Positions 13,931 through 21,353 are shown, counted from the first letter of the stretch. The stretch: 22,127 bases of DNA from JAIBJP01 sp035639875 (GCA_035639875.1 DASQXE010000107.1:1-22127); one strand, 5' to 3'. Numbers and translations: made by a program. Notes: generated from the letters alone by a model not told the origin.

Positions 13931-14194
13931 CTACGGCTCGCCGAGGCGCCTGCGAAGCTCGTCGAGCGGCATGACTCCGGGCTCGTAGCCCTCAGAGCGA
14001 AGCGCCGACTCGAGATCCTCGATCAACGCCCTGCGGAACTCCGCGTCGGCCACGGCGCGCTCGACGATATCGTCGAGCTCTCGCCGCACGCGGGGCAGCT
14101 CTTGCGCGGCCCTGACCCATCCCTCGGGCGCAGGCGGAAGCGCCCGGAGGAGCTCTCCGAGGCGCTGTTCGTCGTAACGGCCGATATGGGTCAT
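13931..14194 (-). CDS. Small protein coupled to the ECF sigma factor, putative regulator
   Basis: The 87-aa protein starts at ATG 14194, which overlaps the sigma-factor TGA by one base (TGATG), so the two are translationally coupled. A GTG one codon earlier is an alternative. It is helical and charged, with a motif LGELLRALPPAPEGWVRAA near residues 13-31. It has no Cys and no membrane segment, so it is not a ZAS zinc anti-sigma factor or a membrane anti-sigma factor. Its position as second gene of an ECF operon makes a sigma-regulatory role plausible. A chance operon partner is equally compatible with the data. Confidence 0.78.
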   Translation of the reverse strand: MTHIGRYDEQRLGELLRALPPAPEGWVRAAQELPRVRRELDDIVERAVADAEFRRALIEDLESALRSEGYEPGVMPLDELRRRLGEP

Positions 14195-14751
14195 CACTCT
14201 CTAGACGTGTCGGGGGCGGGTTCTCTTCCCTCGAGGAGGCCCTTGAGTTTGGTCAGGCATCTGGAGATGCGGCTGGCGATCGTACCTGCCGGTATGTCGA
14301 GCTCGGCGCCGATCGTCTGGTAGCTCTCGTCGCGGCAGAAGAAGCGGTCGAGAATCTCCTGGCAGTTGTCGGGAAGTACGGCCATTGCTTCGTGCACGGC
14401 GAGCGCGTCGTCGAACTTCTCGATCGTCTCGTCCATCTCCGGCGGCTCGATCTCTTCGTCGGTCAGCTGCTCGCGGCCACCGGCGCGAAGGCGGTCGATG
14501 CAGAGCCGCCGCGTGAGTTGCGCGATCCACGGGCGGATGGCCTCGTCGTCACGCAAACGGTCAAGATGCTGATACACGCGCGTGAAGACCTCCTGGAAGA
14601 CGTCCTCCGCGTCGTCGGCGCGCAGGCTGAAGCCCTGGCCGATGATCGCGTACACGTAGCGCGCGAAGCGGTTGACTAGCTCGCTCCAGGCGGCTTCGTC
14701 ACCCGTGCGGCAGCGGGCGACGAGACTGGCATCGGATAGGGAGCCGAGCAC
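14194..14751 (-). CDS. ECF-type RNA polymerase sigma factor
   Basis: The 185-aa sigma-70 family protein has only regions 2 and 4. Region 2 covers about residues 24-92 (DDAEDVFQEVFTRVY, IRPWIAQLTRRLCIDRLR). Region 4 covers about 125-172 (LPDNCQEILDRFF, then the helix-turn-helix SYQTIGAELDIPAGTIASRI). An acidic linker (DEEIEPPEMDETIEKFDD) joins them. The start is GTG 14751, 8 nt after the -10 box TAATCT, with no Shine-Dalgarno site. The next gene overlaps its stop codon. The regulon cannot be told from sequence. A 16-bp palindrome in its promoter spacer may be an operator. Confidence 0.92.
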   Translation of the reverse strand: MLGSLSDASLVARCRTGDEAAWSELVNRFARYVYAIIGQGFSLRADDAEDVFQEVFTRVYQHLDRLRDDEAIRPWIAQLTRRLCIDRLRAGGREQLTDEEIEPPEMDETIEKFDDALAVHEAMAVLPDNCQEILDRFFCRDESYQTIGAELDIPAGTIASRISRCLTKLKGLLEGREPAPDTSRE

Positions 14752-14759
14752 TCGAAGGA

Positions 14760-14765
14760 AGATTA
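14760..14765 (-). promoter_or_regulatory. -10 box abutting the ECF sigma-factor gene
   Basis: TAATCT on the minus strand is followed by 8 nt and then GTG 14751, the same geometry as at the EF-G paralog. Confidence 0.55.
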
Positions 14766-14766
14766 C

Positions 14767-14782
14767 GACGCGCTCGCGCGTC
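14767..14782. promoter_or_regulatory. Palindrome in the ECF sigma promoter spacer, candidate operator
   Basis: Perfect 7-bp arms GACGCGC and GCGCGTC (minus strand) are separated by GA. They lie one base upstream of the -10 box, filling the -10/-35 spacer. A bound regulator would block RNA polymerase. It is also just upstream of the divergent 14785 reading frame. Confidence 0.45.
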
Positions 14783-14784
14783 TA

Positions 14785-14979
14785 GTGAGCGTGAATCCTG
14801 ACAGTCACCGCGCGGTCGATCGCGCTCGTCACCAGGATCTACTGCGCCGCGCCCGGAGCGGAGAGCTTGTCTCGGCGATCGCCGAGAGCCGCCGAGCTGA
14901 GCGCCGCTCGCGCTTCGCCCTCCTCCGCGAGCGGCGCCGGCTGGCTCCGGGCCCGGCGCTCACGGGTTTCTCTCAGTAG
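14785..14979 (+). CDS. Possible small Arg-rich protein (64 aa)
   Basis: The frame runs from GTG 14785 (or GTG 14791) to TAG 14979. It is strongly basic and helical, with RARHQDLLRRARSGELV and RRAERRSRFALLRERRRL. From memory this resembles short actinobacterial helical proteins of unknown function. It is divergent from the ECF sigma gene with only 33 bp between the starts. No ribosome binding site or promoter is evident. Arg-rich frames also arise by chance in GC-rich DNA, so this remains a weak call. Confidence 0.35.
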   Translation: MSVNPDSHRAVDRARHQDLLRRARSGELVSAIAESRRAERRSRFALLRERRRLAPGPALTGFSQ

Positions 14980-15329
14980 GATCAACAGACGTTTTCTGGG
15001 GCCTCTGGGCGGCGCTCGCAAAGAAGGCACGCCGAGCGGGGCCGTGACAGTACGAAGAGGTACAGCGAGGGACCGCGAGGCCTGCCGTCCTGCCGCGAGC
15101 GTCGTCAGGCAGGGGAGAGCCGGGCTCTGCCCGGCTCGTGACTGCCGTCCAGAGGCTCCAGAAAGCGGAGCCCCGGTAGGGGGCCGGGGCTCCAGCCGGA
15201 ATCAGCGCGCCATCAACCCCGGGACAAGGTTCGCGCTGCCCGGCTGAGGACCATTCTGCGCCTCCTGGGTGTCTCCTCTCAAGTCTTTTCTCGGGCCGAA
15301 TACCGAGCCGGATACCATGAAGAACCGCT
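14980..15329. other. Gene-free, hairpin-rich stretch before tRNA-Cys
   Basis: No frame has a start with a ribosome binding site or a family match. There are two perfect stems: GAGCCGGG/CCCGGCTC at 15117-15137 and GGAGCCCCGG/CCGGGGCTCC at 15167-15193. CCTGCC/GGCAGG arms also lie just before them. On the minus strand the 15167-15193 stem is followed by GCTTTCT, a weak terminator signature. TACCAT at 15313-15318 may be the -10 box of tRNA-Cys. Confidence 0.45.
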
Positions 15330-15400
15330 GGCGCGGTGGCCGAGTGGTTAGGCAGGGGCCTGCAAAGCCCCGTACAGCGGTTCAAATCCGCTCCGCGCCT
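15330..15400 (+). tRNA. tRNA-Cys (anticodon GCA)
   Basis: The 71-nt cloverleaf has acceptor strands GGCGCGG and CCGCGCC and a T discriminator. The anticodon loop CTGCAAA (GCA) lies between GGGGC and GCCCC, and the T-loop is TTCAAAT. CCA is not encoded. Its 3' 19 nt are overlapped on the opposite strand by the end of the cupin gene. Confidence 0.96.
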
Positions 15401-15876
15401 CTTTCTCCTTCGTCCTCGCCTTCCCAGTAATCGAGCTTCGGCTCGTTGCGGAGAATTGCCTGGTAGCCCTCTCCTTGCGACCACAGGCCCACTTTTCCGC
15501 TATCGGGGTAGTGGACGACCACGAGCGGCGACTTCGAAGAGAAGATCACCACCCGTGCCGGCTCGTCCGAGCGATTGATGACCTGGTGAGCGCCGTCGGG
15601 GCCCTCCGGAAAGACGGCAACGTCGCCTGGCTCGAGCTCGCGCTCGCCTTCGGGCGTTCGTAGCGTCGGCCGGCCCGACACCGAGATCAGCCACTCCTCG
15701 CAGCCGAGCTCGTAGTGATACGGCCACGTCTTCTCGCCGGGCGGCACCTCGTAGAGCGTCCCTCCCAGGAGGCTCGCGCCGAGCCGCTCCCCAATGACCG
15801 TGGCCCTGTGCTGGTATCCGGCCCGGTCGTTGCACTCGTCCCAGTCCTGCTCGCCGAAGACGTTGAAAATCGCCAT
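15382..15876 (-). CDS. Cupin-domain protein
   Basis: The 164-aa protein starts at ATG 15876 (MAIFNVFGEQDWDEC). The single cupin barrel shows VPPGEKTWPYHYELGCEEW as the first motif (HxE instead of HxH, then Glu) and GDVAVFPEGPDGAHQVIN with the distal His as the second. Metal binding is plausible, but the reaction is unknown. The acidic tail (DYWEGEDEGERGAERI) is unusual because its last codons and the TGA stop come from the antisense strand of the tRNA-Cys T-arm and acceptor. The start lies 6 nt after the -10 box TAGGAT, and the upstream gene ends 9 nt away. Confidence 0.87.
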   Translation of the reverse strand: MAIFNVFGEQDWDECNDRAGYQHRATVIGERLGASLLGGTLYEVPPGEKTWPYHYELGCEEWLISVSGRPTLRTPEGERELEPGDVAVFPEGPDGAHQVINRSDEPARVVIFSSKSPLVVVHYPDSGKVGLWSQGEGYQAILRNEPKLDYWEGEDEGERGAERI

Positions 15877-15882
15877 GCGCCC

Positions 15883-15888
15883 ATCCTA
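15883..15888 (-). promoter_or_regulatory. -10 box of the cupin gene, containing the upstream stop codon
   Basis: TAGGAT on the minus strand is followed by 6 nt and then ATG 15876. Its TAG is the stop codon of the binding-protein gene at 15886. The layout predicts a leaderless cupin transcript in addition to any read-through. Confidence 0.55.
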
Positions 15889-16836
15889 AGCGGCGCTCTG
15901 CTCACCATCCCAGGCGAGCTTGCCATCCGCGACGGCCAGGCGACCGTACGCGGTCGCAGTCGTATGTCCGTCGTCGTCGATCGAGTAGCGACCGATGATC
16001 GAAGCGCGATCGCGCGTCGCTCGCGCCGCCCGGGCTACTGCGGCGCGATCGTAGCCCTCTTGTGCCACCGCGTCGAGGATGAGCGCCATTCCTTCGTAGC
16101 CATAAAACGCGAGCGGGGCGCGGGCGGCGACGAAGAATCGCGTCCGCTCGGCCATCGAGTCGCTCAGTTCGCGCGCGAACCAGGCCTGGGCCACGCCCTC
16201 GGAGCCGAGTAGCCAAAGGGCCGGATTCGCTCCGTGGAGGTCCCACCACAGGCCCGGCGCGCCGGATCCGGCCACTCCGACGTAGAGGAACGCCTGCGCG
16301 TCCCCGAGGTCGGCTGTCGGCGACTCGTCATCGTCCCAGACCGGACGCAACCTCACCTCGACACCGCGTTCTTTCGCCGCCTCGGCGCACAGCGCTCCGA
16401 CAGGAATGCCGTAGCCGCGGTCGTGGTCGTGTGCGACGAGCAAGCTCGTGACGCCTTCCCGGACGAGCCAGTGGGCTACCGCTCGCGAGCCCACGCCGTC
16501 GTGCGGTAGCAAGCGAATGAGAGTCGGTCCTCCGAGCCCGATATAGGTCGCCACGGGCGCGATCTGGAGCAGACCCGCCTCTCCGAGGATCGGCGCTGTC
16601 TCGAGCACCTGGGAGGAGTGGAAGTCGCCGAGATAAGCGAGCGCGTCTGCATCACGAGCTGCCCGTCTCGCGTTCTCGACGGCCCTGTGCTCGCGATTCT
16701 CGCCCGCGGAGTCCAACACCACCGAGTCGACGGGATTACCCGCCCGCTCGAAGGCGAGTTCGGCGCCGCGCAAGACATCCCGGCCGGGAACAGCCGAGGG
16801 ACCGCTGAGCGGCAGGCTGATGTAGACGCGGCTCAC
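15886..16836 (-). CDS. Periplasmic-binding-type (type 1, Leu/Ile/Val-like) protein lacking a signal peptide
   Basis: The 316-aa protein has the two-lobe fold of amino-acid-type ABC solute receptors. YISLPLSGPSAVPGRDVLRG forms the first strand and helix. YLGDFHSSQVLETAPIL, LLQIAPVATY and RLLPHDGVGSRAVAHWL are typical of the ligand cleft region. YGYEGMALILDAVAQEGYDRAAV is the usual C-terminal helix region. It starts at GTG 16836 with MSRVYISLPL, so no signal peptide or lipobox is present, and the frame is closed 24 nt upstream by TGA. No permease or ATPase gene lies nearby. It may be a cytosolic sensor derived from a receptor, or a receptor that has lost its export signal. No Shine-Dalgarno site is visible. 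Confidence 0.85.
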   Translation of the reverse strand: MSRVYISLPLSGPSAVPGRDVLRGAELAFERAGNPVDSVVLDSAGENREHRAVENARRAARDADALAYLGDFHSSQVLETAPILGEAGLLQIAPVATYIGLGGPTLIRLLPHDGVGSRAVAHWLVREGVTSLLVAHDHDRGYGIPVGALCAEAAKERGVEVRLRPVWDDDESPTADLGDAQAFLYVGVAGSGAPGLWWDLHGANPALWLLGSEGVAQAWFARELSDSMAERTRFFVAARAPLAFYGYEGMALILDAVAQEGYDRAAVARAARATRDRASIIGRYSIDDDGHTTATAYGRLAVADGKLAWDGEQSAA

Positions 16837-16953
16837 CGACCGCGAGTCTCGCAGGTCGGCTCATGGAATGGGCCCCGGCGGCCGATAGGGGAACCGAGGA
16901 CACCTGCTCCTCCTGGGCGGGGGATGACGGCAATCACTTCGCGCCCGGTAACT

Positions 16954-16982
16954 GCGGCGGCCCTAGGCCGCCGCACTTTTCT
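16954..16982 (+). terminator. Terminator-like hairpin upstream of the TolB-like gene
   Basis: The arms GCGGCGGCC and GGCCGCCGC flank CTA and are followed by ACTTTTCT on the plus strand. No plus-strand gene ends before it. It could be a leader attenuator for the gene at 17053, or it could end an unannotated RNA. Confidence 0.55.
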
Positions 16983-17052
16983 CCAAAAGGACAGCCACAG
17001 CCCCGCTTTTCGCCTATTGAAGTGATGTCCCGAGGGGCGTAAGGACCATGGC

Positions 17053-17934
17053 ATGACGAAACGTGCCCGGGCCTCGATTCTCGCGCTTGCCACCGTTGCG
17101 ATTCTCGCCGCCGGCGAGCCCGCACAAGGCGCGTTCCCGGGCTCCAATGGGAAGATCGCCTTTCTCCGACAGAGCTCGACCGCCTCACGAATCTACGTGA
17201 TGAACCCGGACGCCTCAGGGCAGAAGAACCTGAGCAACTCGACGCGGGACTTCGCCCCCTCGTGGTCGGCGAACGGCGGCCGTATCGCCTTCGCGAGCAG
17301 CCGGAGCGGGAACTCGGAGATCTACGTCATGAGCGCGACGGGCGGCAGCGTTCACCGCCTCACGTTCAACTCGGCCTTCGACACGAATCCCTCCTGGTCG
17401 CCGACAGGAAAGATCGTCTTCCAGAGCTTCCGCGACGGGAACGGCGAGCTCTACACCATGAACTCGGACGGAACCGGCCTCCGCCGACTCACGTTCAACG
17501 CGGCGTTCGACGGCTCGCCGTCGTGGTCTCCGCTCGGAACGAGAATCGCCTTCGAGAGCTTCCGGGCGGGGAACGGCGAGATCTATACGATCAGACCGGA
17601 CGGAACGGGGCTCCGCAGGCTGACGTCGAACTTCGTCGACGACGGCTCTCCCAACTGGTCGCCGGACGGACGGAAGATCGTCTTCACGAGCGCGCGCTCG
17701 GGCGCGACCGATATCTACGTCATGAACTCGGACGGCTCTCGGCAGGTCCGGCGGACGAGATCGGCCGCACGCGACTTCGATCCCGCCTGGTCTCCGAACG
17801 GGGGGAAGATCGCCTTTGTCAGCACGCGCTCCGGCGGGCGTGAGCTTTACGTCATGAATCGCGACGGAACGGGAGTCAGGCGCCTCACCCGGAACAGACT
17901 GGCCGACGTCGCTCCTGACTGGCAAGCGCGTTGA
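17053..17934 (+). CDS. Exported TolB-like beta-propeller protein (PD40/WD40-like repeats)
   Basis: The 293-aa precursor starts at ATG 17053, with GTAAGGACC upstream. A signal peptide (residues 1-27, ending EPAQGA) precedes six repeats of about 42 residues. Each has a strand-turn motif such as PSWSPTGKIVF or PNWSPDGRKIVF followed by IYVMNSDGTGLRRLT. Six blades fit a TolB C-terminal-type propeller, but the TolB N-terminal domain and Tol-Pal neighbours are absent. A surface-exposed or secreted binding protein is likely, with unknown ligand. A short overlapping ATGGCATGA frame at 17048 could weakly interfere with initiation. The SdrD_B gene follows 140 nt downstream. Confidence 0.9.
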   Translation: MTKRARASILALATVAILAAGEPAQGAFPGSNGKIAFLRQSSTASRIYVMNPDASGQKNLSNSTRDFAPSWSANGGRIAFASSRSGNSEIYVMSATGGSVHRLTFNSAFDTNPSWSPTGKIVFQSFRDGNGELYTMNSDGTGLRRLTFNAAFDGSPSWSPLGTRIAFESFRAGNGEIYTIRPDGTGLRRLTSNFVDDGSPNWSPDGRKIVFTSARSGATDIYVMNSDGSRQVRRTRSAARDFDPAWSPNGGKIAFVSTRSGGRELYVMNRDGTGVRRLTRNRLADVAPDWQAR

Positions 17935-18026
17935 GCGGCGCGGAGAACGCGCATAGGGTTAGTAGGCGTCTCGACCTTCGGTCAGTTGAAACCCCCGCCT
18001 GGCCGCGCGGATCATGTGGGTATTGG

Positions 18027-18041
18027 CGCACTCGGTGCGCG
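18027..18041 (+). promoter_or_regulatory. Leader hairpin upstream of the SdrD_B-domain gene
   Basis: The arms GCGCAC and GTGCGC flank TCG, about 34 nt before the ATG at 18075. No T-run follows. A smaller GACC/GGTC stem lies just upstream near 17968-17982. This may be a leader structure. Confidence 0.35.
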
Positions 18042-18074
18042 CTGCGGCTACGGAGGAGGAAGGAGAGGCGACAT

Positions 18075-19868
18075 ATGCGGAACTCAGCCTCAAAGGGGGG
18101 GCTGAGAGTACTCGTGGTCCTTGCGCTTGCGGTCTGCGCGGCGGCGTTGCTCGCCGGCGGCGCCGGAGCAGTGAGCGGCGCAGGGTTCACGACGGTGGAT
18201 GAGGCCGTTGACGGGACAGGTCACTGCGCCAACGGCAACCCGGGGGTCAACTGCAACATGTACGACGGGAAGGAATTCGTCTGGCTAAACGGGGGTCCGG
18301 CTGCCAACGGCCTGGGTCCCGACGGCGACTACTTCTTTGCCGTTGTCTCGCCCGGCGGTCAGCCGAATCCGAACGACGGCGGAGCGAAGAATCTCTCCGA
18401 CGACTTCGATACCTACACCAACCGGACTTTCTCCGTCACGGGCGGTGAGGTCAGCGGTTACCTTGGCACGCACGCCCTGGACAGCGGCGTCCCTGGGACG
18501 AATCCGGATGGGAACCCCCCCTTCATCCGGCTCTTCCCATACTCCGACACCACGAACCAGGGCCACGTCTACATCATGGCGATCTGCTCGCTCGGAGGCG
18601 GCTATCCGGTCGATCCGCGCGACTGCAAGTATGACGCCTTCAAGGTGAAGGAAGCTGAGCAGCCGGTCCAGGTCGAGGCGTGCTTCAGCGGGATGAAGTA
18701 TCGAGACGACAACAAAAATGGCCAGCTCGACCCGAGTGAGGTCGGCCTCGGAGGCTGGAAGGTCGAGATCGACGGCACCGTGCAGGCGACGACCGACGTG
18801 AACGGCGACTGGAGCTTCTGCGTCCCGTCGCACGACCCGTCGACGGGAACGACCGCTTACGTGATCAACGAGGTGCAGCAAGACGGGTGGGAGCAGACTG
18901 GGAACACGGTCGACCAGTCCATCGCCGCCGGTGGAGCGACCGTCGCCCTGGCGTCCTTCGTGTACACCGTGACGGCACCGAATGATGCGGTTTCGACCGC
19001 CGACGGGCTCAACTTCGGCAACATCGCGCAGGGAGACGTGAGCGGTTCGAAGTACTACGACGCCAACGCGAACGGAAAGCGCGACGTCGGCGAAGTCGGA
19101 ATCGCGGGGTGGAAGATCAAGCAGGGCGGTGACGCCTCGGCGACGATCTACACGGACGCGAGCGGCAATTTCTCGAGGACGCTCGATCCGGGCGACTACA
19201 CGTTCGCCGAGTCCGTGGCGACGGGGTGGATCCAGACCGGCAACACGATCAACCAGTCGGCGACCACGGGCGGGGCATCGGTCACGCTCGTGAGCAAGGC
19301 GTACTCGGTCTCGATTCCGGACGACCAGCCGTCGACCGTCACTGGGCTCAATTTCGGCAACGTCTGCACGGGCGCCGGAGGCGGGCTCACGATCGGCTTC
19401 TGGTCTAACAAGAACGGCCAGACGGCGATGAACGACGGCGGGACTCTCGCGCCGGAGCTCGCGTTGCTCGTCGGCCTGAACCTCAGGAACGCCAACGGAT
19501 CAAACTTCGATCCGACGACCTACAACCAGTACAAGACGTGGTTGCTCAACGCGCTAGCGACGAACATGGCGTACATGCTCTCGGCCCAGCTCTCGGGCAT
19601 GGAGCTGAACGTCGAGGCGGGCTTCGTCAACGGGAACTCGCTCATCTACGCGCCGGGAACCACGAGCGCCAACGGCGCAGGATTCGCAACGGTCAACGCC
19701 GTCATGGCCGAGGCCAACGCCGAGCTCGGCTTGCATGGATACACGGTTGCACTAAGCGCGGTTCGGACGTACCAAGAAGCGCTGAAGAACGCGCTCGACA
19801 AAGCGAACAACAACCTGAACTTCCTCCAGGCTGGGCCGGGCTCCTGCCCGTCGCTCGTCTTTCCCTAG
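18075..19868 (+). CDS. Secreted protein with two SdrD B-like domains
   Basis: The 597-aa precursor starts at ATG 18075, behind a strong run GGAGGAAGGAGAGG. The signal peptide spans residues 1-33. An N-terminal globular region (about 34-195) has five Cys. Two SdrD_B-type beta-sandwich domains follow (about 202-318 and 322-430), each opening with a calcium-loop-like motif (DDNKNGQLDPSEVG at 211, DANANGKRDVGEVG at 329) and ending in GLNFGN. The C-terminal region starts GGLTIGFWSNKNGQ and is rich in Asn and Ala. No LPXTG or C-terminal membrane helix is present, so the anchor is unknown. A role in calcium-stiffened surface adhesion fits the family but is inference. A terminator follows. Confidence 0.92.
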   Translation: MRNSASKGGLRVLVVLALAVCAAALLAGGAGAVSGAGFTTVDEAVDGTGHCANGNPGVNCNMYDGKEFVWLNGGPAANGLGPDGDYFFAVVSPGGQPNPNDGGAKNLSDDFDTYTNRTFSVTGGEVSGYLGTHALDSGVPGTNPDGNPPFIRLFPYSDTTNQGHVYIMAICSLGGGYPVDPRDCKYDAFKVKEAEQPVQVEACFSGMKYRDDNKNGQLDPSEVGLGGWKVEIDGTVQATTDVNGDWSFCVPSHDPSTGTTAYVINEVQQDGWEQTGNTVDQSIAAGGATVALASFVYTVTAPNDAVSTADGLNFGNIAQGDVSGSKYYDANANGKRDVGEVGIAGWKIKQGGDASATIYTDASGNFSRTLDPGDYTFAESVATGWIQTGNTINQSATTGGASVTLVSKAYSVSIPDDQPSTVTGLNFGNVCTGAGGGLTIGFWSNKNGQTAMNDGGTLAPELALLVGLNLRNANGSNFDPTTYNQYKTWLLNALATNMAYMLSAQLSGMELNVEAGFVNGNSLIYAPGTTSANGAGFATVNAVMAEANAELGLHGYTVALSAVRTYQEALKNALDKANNNLNFLQAGPGSCPSLVFP

Positions 19869-19885
19869 GAGCCTCCCCTACTGAG

Positions 19886-19918
19886 ACGAAGGCCCCGGCG
19901 TCGCGCCGGGGCCTTCGT
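19886..19918 (+). terminator. Strong terminator hairpin between the SdrD_B gene and the kinase gene
   Basis: Perfect 15-bp arms (19886-19900 and 19904-19918) flank TCG. The stem is symmetric, starts 17 nt after the SdrD_B stop and lies 25 nt from the convergent kinase stop. It probably serves both transcripts. T-runs are short. Confidence 0.75.
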
Positions 19919-19943
19919 CGCTCCTGGAACGAGCTGGCGGCGA

Positions 19944-21353
19944 TTAGCCCGCGCTCTGGACTTCCGCCGCCTGCCTGGCGCCGGTCGCTGTCGCAGGCCG
20001 CCAGGCGGGAAGAACGACGGAGACCGCCGTGGGCCCGCCGGGAGAGCTGCGCACGTCGAAGCTGCCCCCCAGCAGGCGCGTGCGCTCGCTCATCCCGAGC
20101 AGGCCCACTCGTCCATTCCGCGCGGCGCGGACGAGCGTCCGCTCGACGTCGAACCCGCGGCCGTTGTCGGTGATCTCCGCCTCGATGGAGTTGGCGCGGG
20201 AGGTGACCACAACCGACACCTTCGTGGCGCGGCTGTGCTCGCGGACGTTCGTGAGCGCTTCCTGGACGATGCGAACGAGGGCGATCCGCTGCGAGGCGCT
20301 CAAGCTGGAGAAGCCACCGCTCAACGTAAGGTCGATGGCGATGTCCGTTTGCGTGCGGAAGGTCTCGATCTCGCGCCGAATGACCCGGTCGAGAGGCCGC
20401 TGGGCAATCACCGGGGACTCGAGCGAGTGGACAATGTCCCGGAGGGATCCGTCCAAGGCAGAGACGCGCGCTTGCAGGTCGTCGATCCGGCCCGTGAGCA
20501 AGGAGGAGCCGTTTTCGGCGATCGCGGGGCTCTGGAGCTGGTCACGCAGGAACCGCAAGTCCGCGGCGAGTGCGGCGATGTCCTGGATCGGTCCGTCGTG
20601 GAGGTCGAACCCGAGCCTGGCGAGGAGCCGCTCGGCGCCTTGGACGAGGGCGCGTTCATGGGCGGCGCTTCGCAGCAATAGAGCTTCACGCTCGAGGACG
20701 AGCGTCAGCGCGGCGGTTGCTTCCCGGGCCGAACTGAGGGCGAGGTCGGCGCCCTCGGGGTCACTCGAGAAAACGAGCGCCGCTTCGCGCCGCTGCCAGC
20801 GGAGCACGGGCAACCCATACGTCCCGCCGGACTGGTCCCCCTCCCCCGATTCTTCGAGGACGCCGCGCGCCACGAGCCGCGTTCGGCGCCTGACCTTCCC
20901 AACCGAGATGAGGCAGCTTGGCCCGGCGCCGTTGCGCGTCCAGAGCGAGACCTCGTCCACCCCGGTTAACGCGTAGAAGATCTTGAGCTCCGTCTCGACC
21001 GCGACGAGCGGTGAGAGAGCGATCACACGTGGATCGCGGGCGAGACGGCCGTGCGTTTCGCGACGGACCACATCACCAGGCAAGCCCGAGATTCGGGCCA
21101 CTGTGTCGGCGATCTTCCCGATGTCGGAGCGTCGCCAGGCGTGGTCGAGGGCCAATTGCGCAAGTACGTCGGCGATCCGCCCGATGAGCCCGATTGCGTC
21201 GGCCTTGCGCGCTTCGGCCCTGGACGCGGCACCCTCCGAGAAGCTGCGCGCGAGCGCGAGCGCCGGCCGGGCGTCCTGGCGCCGGGCGCCGAGTCGCCCA
21301 AGGAGGTCGCCGAGTCGTCGCGCGTCGGCGTCCGCTGAACGTTTGATTGCCAC
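19944..21353 (-). CDS. Soluble sensor histidine kinase, NarL/DegS (HisKA_3) type
   Basis: The 469-aa protein starts at GTG 21353 behind GGGAGAG. The frame is open further upstream, but that part is not protein-like. Residues 1-105 are helical. About 110-225 looks like a GAF-type sensor domain (IFYALTGVDEVSLWTRNGAG, then ALVFSSDPEGADLALSSA). The dimerisation and phosphoacceptor segment is LGFDLHDGPIQDIAALAADL with His252. The HATPase domain has the N-box QEALTNVREHS (364-374), G1 DNGRGF (396-401) and G2 GLLGM (417-421). No transmembrane segment is seen, so it senses a cytosolic signal. No response regulator is in the window, so it is an orphan here. It is flanked by surface-protein genes. Confidence 0.92.
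   Translation of the reverse strand: MAIKRSADADARRLGDLLGRLGARRQDARPALALARSFSEGAASRAEARKADAIGLIGRIADVLAQLALDHAWRRSDIGKIADTVARISGLPGDVVRRETHGRLARDPRVIALSPLVAVETELKIFYALTGVDEVSLWTRNGAGPSCLISVGKVRRRTRLVARGVLEESGEGDQSGGTYGLPVLRWQRREAALVFSSDPEGADLALSSAREATAALTLVLEREALLLRSAAHERALVQGAERLLARLGFDLHDGPIQDIAALAADLRFLRDQLQSPAIAENGSSLLTGRIDDLQARVSALDGSLRDIVHSLESPVIAQRPLDRVIRREIETFRTQTDIAIDLTLSGGFSSLSASQRIALVRIVQEALTNVREHSRATKVSVVVTSRANSIEAEITDNGRGFDVERTLVRAARNGRVGLLGMSERTRLLGGSFDVRSSPGGPTAVSVVLPAWRPATATGARQAAEVQSAG

Noticed and set aside
16837..17052. Cyclic-di-AMP or ZTP riboswitch before the TolB-like gene, because of GGGGAACC and CCTGGGC fragments
   Set aside because: Only isolated short matches were found, and the conserved core sequences and pseudoknot partners could not be located.
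17931..18074. N-terminal extension of the SdrD_B-domain protein
   Set aside because: A start at 18075 has a strong ribosome binding site and gives a normal signal peptide. The extension would bury it behind an Arg-rich segment.
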